Shown: one piece after another, positions 15,937 through 24,274 of the stretch | Layout: each line of letters begins with the position of its first letter | Position numbering within the stretch: position 1 is the stretch's first letter | From: an uncultured Ruminococcus sp. | Lineage (GTDB): Bacteria > Bacillota > Clostridia > Oscillospirales > Ruminococcaceae | Direction: 5' to 3' | DNA length: 42,489 bases | Assembly: GCA_946537515.1 (NCBI GenBank) | Contig: CAMNFV010000004.1 | Location: forward strand, 1-42,489 | Notes under the pieces: generated by a model | Databases searched by the model: none | The model's input: the letters and a program-made list of their open reading frames with translations, nothing else | What the model was told of the DNA's origin: nothing | Translations under genes and position numbers: made by a program

Positions 15937-17299
15937 GGTTTTATGGATCTTTGCGGTCGGTCAGCTCGGCTGGTCGATTCTTTCCGGTATTATTGCAAAC
16001 TGGCTTGTCTATTTCTTTCAGCCGAGTGCGGAAGAGATTGCAAAAGGCCAGCTGACGTTTATCCCGCAGGGGACATTCCTCGGGCTGACGGTGATCGGCC
16101 TGATTACGGCTTTCGGCAGAATCTTTGATGCCGTGACAGATCCGCTGATCGCGGGCAAATCCGACAGCTGTCAGCACCGCCTCGGCAGGCGCATTCCGTT
16201 TATGCGGTATGCGGCGATCCCGTTCGGGCTGGTGACTGTGCTGATGTTCTGTTCACCGGTCAGAAGCGAGAGTCCGGTCAATGCGGTCTGCCTCTTTCTC
16301 TGCGCGATGCTGTTTTACTTCTGCATGACCTGCTACTGCACGCCCTATAATGCGCTGATTCCGGAGCTCGGCAGGACACAGGAAGCACGTATCAATCTTT
16401 CGACGTTCATCTCTGTGACCTATTTCTTCGGTACGGCGATTGCATATCTCGTGCCGAATATCGCGGGGCTGTTTGCGGGCGCCGCAGGCTATGCAGGCAG
16501 TTACCGCATTACGATCTGCATTCTCGCGGTCATTGCCGTGATCTGTATGCTGATCCCGGCATTCCTGATCGACGAGCAGGTCTATGCCGACACGACTCCG
16601 AGCAAAGCATCTGCGTTCCGCTCGCTGATCGCTACCTTCAAAAACAAGGATTTCCGGATCTTTGTCTGCTCGGATATCCTTTACTGGATCGGCCTGACGC
16701 TCTTTCAGACCGGCCTGCCGTTTTACATCACGGTGCTCATGGGGCTTGATGATTCCATGACATTTCCGCTGTTCGCAGTTATGACGGTGCTCAGCTTCAT
16801 CTGCTATCCGATCGTCAATATCGTCTCGAAGAAAATCGGCAAAAAGAAGCTGATCATTTTCGCATTCGGATTCTTCTCTGTTGCATTTCTCGTGACATCG
16901 TTTGCAGGCAAGACCGCAATTCCGCCGAAGGTTTACGGTTATATCGTTGCGGCGCTTGCAGCCGTCCCGATGGCGATTCTCGGCATTCTGCCGCAGGCCG
17001 TTGTCGCGGATATCTCCGAAGAGGATCAGAAGGCGACAGGCGAGAGCCGGCAGGGCATGTTCTATGCGGCGCGGACATTCGCCTTTAAACTGGGGCAGTC
17101 TGCCGCAATGCTGCTGTTCACAAGTATCGCTGTGATCGGCAGGGATACCCCGAAGGGCGAATCCGGCTACGGACTCGGCTACCGTCTGACGGCGCTGCTC
17201 GCAGTTGTGCTGTGTCTGCTCGGCGGCATCGTGTTCCTGCGGTATAATGAGAAAAAGGTGCTCGCCAATATCGGCGCGGATACCGAAACGAAAGCATAA
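15908..17299 (+). CDS. MFS transporter, GPH (glycoside-pentoside-hexuronide:cation symporter)-like
   Basis: ATG 15908 overlapping the TetR 3' end; GRIFDAVTDPLIAGKSD....GRRIPFMRYAAIPFG, YCTPYNALIPELG. Confidence 0.9.
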   Translation: MKEKKIASNKVLWIFAVGQLGWSILSGIIANWLVYFFQPSAEEIAKGQLTFIPQGTFLGLTVIGLITAFGRIFDAVTDPLIAGKSDSCQHRLGRRIPFMRYAAIPFGLVTVLMFCSPVRSESPVNAVCLFLCAMLFYFCMTCYCTPYNALIPELGRTQEARINLSTFISVTYFFGTAIAYLVPNIAGLFAGAAGYAGSYRITICILAVIAVICMLIPAFLIDEQVYADTTPSKASAFRSLIATFKNKDFRIFVCSDILYWIGLTLFQTGLPFYITVLMGLDDSMTFPLFAVMTVLSFICYPIVNIVSKKIGKKKLIIFAFGFFSVAFLVTSFAGKTAIPPKVYGYIVAALAAVPMAILGILPQAVVADISEEDQKATGESRQGMFYAARTFAFKLGQSAAMLLFTSIAVIGRDTPKGESGYGLGYRLTALLAVVLCLLGGIVFLRYNEKKVLANIGADTETKA

Positions 17300-17303
17300 A
17301 AAC

Positions 17304-17346
17304 AAAGCCGCTGAAATGAAGCTGTTGCGTTCATTTCGGCGGCTTT
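17304..17346. terminator. Terminator between convergent MFS and flavoprotein genes
   Basis: AAAGCCGCTGAAATGAA-gctgttgcg-TTCATTTCGGCGGCTTT. Confidence 0.8.
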
Positions 17347-17356
17347 CTCTGTTATG

Positions 17357-17989
17357 TTATTCCAGTCCGTCCGGGAAGCTCGTGAAGACATCGCGCTCTG
17401 ATTCGGGCAGGCCGTATGCAGCCTTTGCATCCGCGATCGCACGGATCAGGAATGCCATATTCCGTCCGAGATTGCGCATTGTCTGCAAGCCCTCAAGATC
17501 CTTGCGGACATCCTCTGCCGAGAAGCCGTGAACCTGATTCCAGTAGGTGCTGGAAACGACCGGCATACTGCTGATCGTGAAGTATTTATTCAGCGTATCG
17601 AATGATGCGGTATTTCCGCCTCTGCGGCAGCTTACGACCGCGGCACCGACCTTCATATGCTTGGAGAAGGGCGAACTGTAGAAGAGCCGGTCGAGAAAAG
17701 CGAGCAGCGTGCCGTTCGGAGAGCCGTAGTAGACCGGGCTGCCGATGACAAGACCGTCGGCGGCCTCGAATTTTGCGGCTGTTTCGTTGACGAGGTCATT
17801 GCCGAAGACACATTTGCCCAGCTCGCTGCATTTGTTGCATGCGATGCATCCGCGGATATCTTTATTGCCGACCTGGATCAGTTCGGTTTCGATGCCTTCC
17901 GCTTCGAGTGTGCGCTGCAGCTCTGCGAGTGCTTCCGCGGTACATCCCTTCGGATGCGGACTGCCGTTGATGAGCAATACGTTTGCCAT
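17357..17989 (-). CDS. Flavodoxin-fold NAD(P)H-dependent FMN reductase / iron-sulfur flavoprotein family
   Basis: 210 aa; LLINGSPHPKGCTAEAL, GCIACNKCSELGKCVFGND, GSPVYYGSPNGTLLAFLDRLFYS. Confidence 0.9.
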   Translation of the reverse strand: MANVLLINGSPHPKGCTAEALAELQRTLEAEGIETELIQVGNKDIRGCIACNKCSELGKCVFGNDLVNETAAKFEAADGLVIGSPVYYGSPNGTLLAFLDRLFYSSPFSKHMKVGAAVVSCRRGGNTASFDTLNKYFTISSMPVVSSTYWNQVHGFSAEDVRKDLEGLQTMRNLGRNMAFLIRAIADAKAAYGLPESERDVFTSFPDGLE

Positions 17990-18060
17990 ATGAATACCCC
18001 TTTCTTCCTGTGGCTTCTTCGCCGCTGATTATGTATATTATAGCATATGAAACAGGAAAT

Positions 18061-18124
18061 AGCAATTAGAAATGAGAAATTAGAAATGAGAAATTGCGGT
18101 ATGCGCTTTGCGCATGATAAAATA
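18061..18124. repeat. Interspersed repeat copy 2 (A-rich track plus hairpin)
   Basis: GAAATGAGAAATTAGAAATGAGAAATTGCGGTATGCGCTTTGCGCATGATAAAAT; related to 2046..2096. Confidence 0.65.
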
Positions 18125-18128
18125 AAGA

Positions 18129-18160
18129 ATCAGCACCGCAGAAGGGGTTGCAGTGCTGAT
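18129..18160 (-). terminator. Terminator of the SGNH-dockerin-SGNH gene
   Basis: ATCAGCAC...GTGCTGAT, T-rich tail on minus strand. Confidence 0.75.
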
Positions 18161-18189
18161 CCTTTCATTGCCTTTTGTGTGTGAAAACC

Positions 18190-20316
18190 TTATTTGATGA
18201 GGCCGATGCCCCAGATCGTGAACTGTCCGCTGCCGGAGATCGACACATTCAGTTCGCCAGAGGTATTCTGATAGTAGCCGAGTTCGGCATCCGGGCCGCC
18301 CCAGCAATACTGCTTGTTGCCGTTGACCTTGGTGGTCTTGCCGTTGACGGTGACATCAATGCTGCCCATGCCGGAGCTGTTTGCCTTGAACACGATGATC
18401 AGGCCCTTGCCCTCTGTCTTGAAGCTCATCGGGCTGCCGCCGTTCAGCGTGTAGGAATAAGGCAGGATCTGACCGCCGTTATAGCCGCCGCCTGCTGTCC
18501 AGGAGCCTGCATTGAAGCCGGTCTGGTTCTTCGGGTTGATATATTCGCAGTTTTCATATTCCGTACCGTAGACGGACTTTTCAGGGACGCTGTAAGAATC
18601 GGAGCGGTTCTCGGTCTTCATGGCCTGACGGAAGAAGTAGCTGAGGCAATCCGAAACGAGCTTGCCGCCCTTGTCATGCGGATGATAATCATCGGTGAAG
18701 TAATCATTCAGCGTCAGCAGGCCGCTGTTGAAGGCCTTGGTCAGCGCATTGTCCATGCTAATGATCGGGATATTGAAGTTCTCACCGACCGGAACCATCT
18801 GTGCCTGGCTGGAGAATCCGCTCTTTGCACGATGAATCAGAATGATGACTGCCGGCTCATTCGGCAGATCGAGGAAGCGCTTGATGACGCTCTCGAAGCA
18901 CTTTTTATACATGATATCTTCGTGGTCGTTGACGGAGAATTCAACGAAGACGATATCCGGATTCTTCGAGATCACATTCGGCTCGCTGCGGACCAGTCCG
19001 ACGACGGAAGAGGTGCCGGAGAGACCTGCATTGACCTCTGTGAAGCCGCCCTTTGCAAAGGTCTGCTTGACATATGCGGAAAACGGCGTGGTATATTTGC
19101 CCATTTCGGTGATCGAGCCGCCGAGATAAGCCATGGTCAGCTTTTCGCCGTTTTCAGCAGCTTCCAGCTTCTTGACGAGCCGGTAGGTATTGCCCATGCT
19201 GTAGATGGAATCCTTGTAGAACTGGAGATAGCGCGCGTCAGCGGTCTCCTGATAGCTGTCCCACTTGTTTTCCTTCTGCGGCTTCGGCGGTTCTACGATT
19301 TCAGATGCGCCCTTTTCAAACTTCACGATCTTGCCGAGCAGGAAGTTTTGCAGCATCTCTGCATCGAACTTATTGACAACGCCGCTCTGGTTGACATCGG
19401 CGCGCCGGATGAAATCGGAATCCTTATTTTCGCTGCGGATGCCCTGCTTGAGCAGTGAGAGATCCGCGGCGCTGATGACGCCGTCCTTGTTGACATCGCC
19501 GGGCGTCAGGTCTGTACTGCTGGGTGTTGTACCCGGGGTGCTGCCCTTGCTGAGATACCCGTCCAGCTGTTCAGTCCAGTATGCCGCCATTTTCTCATAC
19601 CCGCCCGCGTTCGGATGTACACCGTCCGCGAGATCTGACGAAGCGTTGATGACGCTGTGAATGTCGGCATAAATGACGTTTTTGCTGCTGTATTCATCCG
19701 CGACCTTTTTCACGATCTGATTATAGGCTGCGATATCGGCGGTTTTATCGCCGCCCCAGCCCATATTTCCGAGATCGGGAATGGTCGTCATGAAGATCGT
19801 GCCGTTTGCCGGACGCTTTTCGCAGAGATAATCCAGCAGCGTATGCAGATCTTTTTCGGTGCTGTTCAGTGCACCGTTGTTGATATCGTTCGTGCCGATT
19901 TGCAGCAGGATGATATCCGGCGCATATTTGGTGATGTAATCGCCGCTCTGCATGGTTTCCAGAATGCCGTTCTGCTTTCCGAAGAATCCGCCGGGACGGT
20001 CAACGATCGTATATCCGCTGTATCCGGCATGATTGTCGTCATAGCTGACCTGCTTGCCCTTATAGGTAAAGGTCGCGCTTTCTTTGCCTTCCGGACCGAC
20101 AAAGTCGATATCCGTGTAGCCTTTTTCCTGGAGCATCTGCCACAGAAATTTTCTGTAGCCGCCCTCATCGGCCATGCCGTAGGTGATCGAATCGCCCAGC
20201 GGCATGATCTTGATTTTGTCGGCAGCTGCGGCCTCGAAACTGAAGTCTGCCGGCAGCGCCGCGGCGGCCATCATCAGCGATGCCGTGACCGCACAAAGTT
20301 TCTTCTGCAATTTCAT
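18190..20316 (-). CDS. Cellulosomal carbohydrate esterase: SGNH (CE3-like) - type I dockerin - second SGNH/GDSL domain
   Basis: Signal peptide MKLQKKLCAVTASLMMAAAALPADFSFEAAA; PLGDSITYG, IGTNDINN, DGVHPNAGGY; dockerin PGDVNKDGVISAADLSLLKQ...ADVNQSGVVNKFDAEMLQNFLLG; second domain AYLGGSITEM...VEFSVNDHED...DDYHPHDKGG. Start by RBS. Confidence 0.9.
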   Translation of the reverse strand: MKLQKKLCAVTASLMMAAAALPADFSFEAAAADKIKIMPLGDSITYGMADEGGYRKFLWQMLQEKGYTDIDFVGPEGKESATFTYKGKQVSYDDNHAGYSGYTIVDRPGGFFGKQNGILETMQSGDYITKYAPDIILLQIGTNDINNGALNSTEKDLHTLLDYLCEKRPANGTIFMTTIPDLGNMGWGGDKTADIAAYNQIVKKVADEYSSKNVIYADIHSVINASSDLADGVHPNAGGYEKMAAYWTEQLDGYLSKGSTPGTTPSSTDLTPGDVNKDGVISAADLSLLKQGIRSENKDSDFIRRADVNQSGVVNKFDAEMLQNFLLGKIVKFEKGASEIVEPPKPQKENKWDSYQETADARYLQFYKDSIYSMGNTYRLVKKLEAAENGEKLTMAYLGGSITEMGKYTTPFSAYVKQTFAKGGFTEVNAGLSGTSSVVGLVRSEPNVISKNPDIVFVEFSVNDHEDIMYKKCFESVIKRFLDLPNEPAVIILIHRAKSGFSSQAQMVPVGENFNIPIISMDNALTKAFNSGLLTLNDYFTDDYHPHDKGGKLVSDCLSYFFRQAMKTENRSDSYSVPEKSVYGTEYENCEYINPKNQTGFNAGSWTAGGGYNGGQILPYSYTLNGGSPMSFKTEGKGLIIVFKANSSGMGSIDVTVNGKTTKVNGNKQYCWGGPDAELGYYQNTSGELNVSISGSGQFTIWGIGLIK

Positions 20317-20474
20317 ATAAAATCCTCCCAATCTAAAGCAGATACTATGTTTTTTTAATTCTGCTTCTGCGATTCCCCCTGAAATCACACATGGATGATT
20401 CACGGCCGGATTCTCTGCATCCCTCCTATCCTGTTTGCGTGTACGGATCCGGTTTCCTGACGATATACAAAAAA

Positions 20475-20502
20475 GCAGCCGCATTCCCCAAAATGCGGCC
20501 GC
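20475..20502 (-). terminator. Terminator of the membrane glycosyltransferase gene
   Basis: GCAGCCGCATTccccaaAATGCGGCCGC; TTTTTT on the minus strand. Confidence 0.75.
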
Positions 20503-20658
20503 CTTGGTTTCACAGGTTTTGTTCAGGCGCTTCCTCGCAGGGACATACCGCATATATCATCAGTAACGGTGGTGTACCCCTGTAAGTAATTATGGTCTGC
20601 CTGATTCTCTGTATAATTTGATTATAGCACAGTTTTCCGATGATGTCAAGTCTTCGGA

Positions 20659-22422
20659 TTATTTCGATTTTCGTTTTTTCGAGGATTTCGATTTTTTGTT
20701 TTTGCCGGATTTCGCTTCTGCCGCATCGGATTTCTGCGGCGCGGCGGTTTCCGGCTCGGGCTTTTTATCCGCTTCCGGTTCTGCTTTTTCAGGTGCAGAT
20801 TCGGCGGCGGTTTCGGTCACGCCGAGCGCATTGTAGAGCAGATTGCCGGGCTTTAAGCGTGCGCAGAAGCAGTCGCTGAGCCAGACAATACCGGCCGCCG
20901 CAAAGCAGGTCATGACGATGAAATACGGCAGAACATACTGCGATTTTCCCTCTGCGAGCATATGGTAGAAGAAGCCGCCGAGGAATACGACCGGAAGCGG
21001 CGCGAGCAGGAAATACTTCTCCCGCAGCATCCGGATACAGCCGAAGAAGAATCCGACAAAGATCAGCTGCGCGAAGAGATCCATCAGCTTCTTGACGGTC
21101 GTCTGGCCGTTTCCGCAGACCCATGCCGCGATCGGCCCTTTTTCCTTATACTGCCCGCGGACGGTGTTGTTCCAGATCGACTGGTAGGATGTTTCATTCC
21201 ATTGCGAGACATTCTTCAGATAGAAAAAGTCGTTGGTATACTGCGGGTGATGCAGGAAGAATCCGATGCGCTCCTTCACAACTTCCATGCCGTACTGTGC
21301 AGTCAGCTTTTCATCAAAATTAGATTGCTCCAGCAGGCCGATCGTATAGCTGTAATTATACCAGCCCGGCGCGAGCTCTGCTTCATTGAGCCCCATTGCG
21401 ATCCAGCAGATATAGGGGATCGTGCCTTTGATCTCAGTTCCGCTGCGCACCTCATAGCTGTGAATGATGACAGGCCGGATGCCGCAGGCGAGTACAGCGG
21501 TCAGCACGAGGAAGATGCTGTCACGCAGATATTTTTTGCGCTTCAGGAAGAATACCGCGCCGATCAGAAGCATCGCGATCATCCAGATCATGTAATTCGG
21601 TTTGATCATTGCAGCGAGCATCATGGCGCCCGCAGCACCAAAGGCGAAGGGCAGCTTATCGTCTATGAGATAGCGAAGCTCACAGTAGAGCGCAATCAGC
21701 GCAAACATCATGCCCGGATAGATGCCGTAGATAAAGGAACAGCTGATGATCGGCGCTGCGCTCAGCGCGAGCAAAACCGCTGCAAGAATGGTGACACGGC
21801 GGTCGCGGACCAGTTTATCCGTAATCAGGACAAGGAACAGATAGCTCACGCCGAGGAATGCCGCATTGAGGACCTCTTCGATCATCAGCGTTTGCAGATC
21901 CGTAAACAGGTTTGCGAAGCGGATAATCATTTCGCTGAAAAATGCAAATCCCAGCTGGAAGGAATAATCGCGGAAATACCGCGCCTCTTCAAACGAACCG
22001 TAATCGCCCTTTGCGAATCTGAGTGCGGCGCCTGCGATAATGCCGGAATCCTCTGTCGGTGAGGTCTGCGAGGAGAATACCCAGACGGTGCCGAGGATGA
22101 ATGTCCACAGAAACACGCCGATGCAGATTGTCCGCAGCCGGATCTTTTTGACGTTCTTGATCAGCAGGAAACAGTCGATCAGGATAAAGGCCAGGATCAG
22201 CAGATTCAGAATGAGATTGTCATTCAGATAGTAGACCGATTCCAGACGCTCCGGGATGTGATAGACAATGGATTCGATGCCTTCGCCTTCTTTGACGTTT
22301 TCCACGACTGTCGTGTGCATCAGACTGACGCAGGAGAGAAACAGCGAGACCATTGCTGCGATGATGCCGACGACCAGAACGCCGGCGTTCTCAATTTTTT
22401 GCGGTAGCTTGATTTCTTTCAA
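20659..22422 (-). CDS. Multi-TM GT-C (PMT/ArnT-like) membrane glycosyltransferase-like protein with charged C-terminal tail
   Basis: About 587 aa from TTG 22422 (RBS GGAAG, 8-nt spacing; ORF extends to 22566); many TMs; SPTEDSGIIAGAALRFAKGDYGSF; C-terminal Lys/Glu/Pro-rich tail. Confidence 0.65.
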   Translation of the reverse strand: MKEIKLPQKIENAGVLVVGIIAAMVSLFLSCVSLMHTTVVENVKEGEGIESIVYHIPERLESVYYLNDNLILNLLILAFILIDCFLLIKNVKKIRLRTICIGVFLWTFILGTVWVFSSQTSPTEDSGIIAGAALRFAKGDYGSFEEARYFRDYSFQLGFAFFSEMIIRFANLFTDLQTLMIEEVLNAAFLGVSYLFLVLITDKLVRDRRVTILAAVLLALSAAPIISCSFIYGIYPGMMFALIALYCELRYLIDDKLPFAFGAAGAMMLAAMIKPNYMIWMIAMLLIGAVFFLKRKKYLRDSIFLVLTAVLACGIRPVIIHSYEVRSGTEIKGTIPYICWIAMGLNEAELAPGWYNYSYTIGLLEQSNFDEKLTAQYGMEVVKERIGFFLHHPQYTNDFFYLKNVSQWNETSYQSIWNNTVRGQYKEKGPIAAWVCGNGQTTVKKLMDLFAQLIFVGFFFGCIRMLREKYFLLAPLPVVFLGGFFYHMLAEGKSQYVLPYFIVMTCFAAAGIVWLSDCFCARLKPGNLLYNALGVTETAAESAPEKAEPEADKKPEPETAAPQKSDAAEAKSGKNKKSKSSKKRKSK

Positions 22423-22542
22423 AGTGATAACTTCCTTTTCTATGATTGCAATAAATGACACAGCTATTATAACACAACTTTCGCCTGATTGCAACCATTT
22501 TGCGCAGAAAATACGGGAGCAGCCGGCCTTGCGATGCGAAAA

Positions 22543-22570
22543 AGCCGTGCAGTCACACAGCTGCACGGCT
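22543..22570 (-). terminator. Terminator of the CmpB-like gene
   Basis: AGCCGTGCAG-tcacacag-CTGCACGGCT with T-run on the minus strand. Confidence 0.85.
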
Positions 22571-22601
22571 CCATATGAAAGATTCTGTGAAAAATGACGA
22601 A

Positions 22602-23141
22602 TCAGCGAAAAAATATGGTGTACACCAGGTCGGCTGCAAGGACGGTGAGGATCACCGCTGCGATGATATACAGCGTTTTATCTTTCAGCTTGGCGGCCAG
22701 TCTGTCCAGCAGCGGCTGAATGACATAGAGGAATACCACGCCGCCGATTCCGAAGCGGATGCTCGGGCTCAATGCGATCCGCGCCTGGAAGTTGATCTTG
22801 TAGTCTGCATAGGTTTGCCACGGCCAGTAGCCGATGATCCATTCGCAGAGATAACTTGTGATCAGCTCGATCAGCGTTGCGGTCGCCATGGTCAGCAGAA
22901 AGATGACCGGGAGAAACAGCAGCTTTCGCGTGAGCGGCTTGCCTTTGATCAGGCGGTACCAAAGCAGCAGAAAGACCGTTGCACCGAAGCCGTAAACCGG
23001 CAGCCACGGCCCGAATAAGACGCCGCGGTTGCTGAAGCCCCAGCGATAGATAAAGGTTTCGAGAACGACCTCATAGATCCAGCCGATAACGGCGTAGATC
23101 CAGAAGAACAGAACATGTTCAGATATGCGTCTGCGTGTCAT
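22602..23141 (-). CDS. Putative ABC transporter permease, CmpB/DUF1113-like membrane protein
   Basis: FFWIYAVIGWIYEVVLETFIYRWGFSNRGVLFGPWLPVYGFGATVF. Confidence 0.85.
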   Translation of the reverse strand: MTRRRISEHVLFFWIYAVIGWIYEVVLETFIYRWGFSNRGVLFGPWLPVYGFGATVFLLLWYRLIKGKPLTRKLLFLPVIFLLTMATATLIELITSYLCEWIIGYWPWQTYADYKINFQARIALSPSIRFGIGGVVFLYVIQPLLDRLAAKLKDKTLYIIAAVILTVLAADLVYTIFFR

Positions 23142-23228
23142 ATGATATGGATTTCCTTTCTGTCGGGATACTGAAATTATACAACAAATATCCGGAAAAG
23201 TCAATGCGTGTGTGTGTTTGCATATTCC

Positions 23229-23257
23229 TTGACAATTCTTTTTCAGAATGGTATACT
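23229..23257 (+). promoter_or_regulatory. putative promoter of the dus-LRR-AKR operon
   Basis: TTGACA-17 bp-TATACT. Confidence 0.75.
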
Positions 23258-23296
23258 GATTATCAGAAGAAAAACCAGCCGGAACGAGGGGAGAAA

Positions 23297-24274
23297 ATGA
23301 AACGATTTTGCGATACTTATCTGAAGCAGCTCCGGATCGGCAGTCTCACGACGGAATCCAATGTGCTGATGGCACCGCTGGCCGGATACACGGGATTTCC
23401 GTTCAGGGTGATGTGCCGGAAGCTCGGCGCTGGGCTTGCCTTTACGGAAATGGTCAGCGCGAACGGGCTGAAGTATCAGGACAGGGCGACGGCCAGACTC
23501 CTTTATACGGATGATACGGAAACACCGAAAGCGGTGCAGCTGCTCGGCTGTGTTCCTTCGGCATTTGAGATATCCTGTAAGGGCGCATATACGCAGGGCT
23601 TTGATCTTGTGGATATCAATATGGGCTGCCCGGTCCCGAATATTATCAAGAACGGCGAGGGCTGTGCGCTGACCGGCAATCTGCCGCTTGCGTCCAGAAT
23701 TATAGAGGCCTGCAAACGGAGCGGCAAGGTCGTGACGGTCAAATGCAGACCGGGGATGCGTCCGGGCAATGTCGTGATCCGGGCTTTCGCGAGAATGTGT
23801 GAGGATTCCGGTGCGGATATGATCACCGTACACGGCCGCACCCGGAATATGATGTATGAAGGCGAACCGGTCTATGAATATATTGCGGAAGCAAAGCAGG
23901 CGGTGCATATCCCTGTCATTGCAAACGGCGGCATTGCTTCGGAAGAGGATGCCGTCAGAATGATGGAGCAGACCGGTGCCGACGGCGTGATGATCGCCCG
24001 GTACGGTCTGGAAAATCCGCTGATCTTCGCGCAGCTGACCGGAAAAAAGACGGATGCGACCAAGCTTTCGCTGCTGCTGGAACAGACAGAGATCGCGGAA
24101 CGCTGCTATGATGAGCTCGCCGCAATGGAGTACATCAGAAAACTGGCCTCGTATTTTATGAAGAAAATGCCGGGCACAAAGGCCTACCGGCAGAATCTGC
24201 ACATGAGCGGCAATATGCAGCAGATCCGGCATGTGCTGGCGCAGATGTTCGGGGAAACGGAGAATCGGACATGA
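23297..24274 (+). CDS. dus: tRNA-dihydrouridine synthase
   Basis: ATG 23297 with RBS; MAPLAGYTGFPFRVMCRKLGA, FTEMVSANGL, QLLGCVPSAF, DINMGCPVPNIIKNGEGCAL, TVHGRTRNMMYEG, VIANGGI. Confidence 0.92.
   Translation: MKRFCDTYLKQLRIGSLTTESNVLMAPLAGYTGFPFRVMCRKLGAGLAFTEMVSANGLKYQDRATARLLYTDDTETPKAVQLLGCVPSAFEISCKGAYTQGFDLVDINMGCPVPNIIKNGEGCALTGNLPLASRIIEACKRSGKVVTVKCRPGMRPGNVVIRAFARMCEDSGADMITVHGRTRNMMYEGEPVYEYIAEAKQAVHIPVIANGGIASEEDAVRMMEQTGADGVMIARYGLENPLIFAQLTGKKTDATKLSLLLEQTEIAERCYDELAAMEYIRKLASYFMKKMPGTKAYRQNLHMSGNMQQIRHVLAQMFGETENRT

Noticed and set aside
16253-17305. 350-aa minus-strand ORF opposite the MFS gene
   Set aside because: Cys/His/Arg-rich product inconsistent with a real protein; the sense frame is a clear transporter.
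18175-20358. Plus-strand ORFs 18175..19458 and 19657..20358 opposite the SGNH-dockerin gene
   Set aside because: Shadow ORFs with no RBS and no family motifs; the minus-strand frame is clearly coding.
20317-20660. Possible riboswitch upstream of the SGNH gene
   Set aside because: No recognisable aptamer consensus could be read; the structured part is explained by the terminator of the upstream minus-strand gene.
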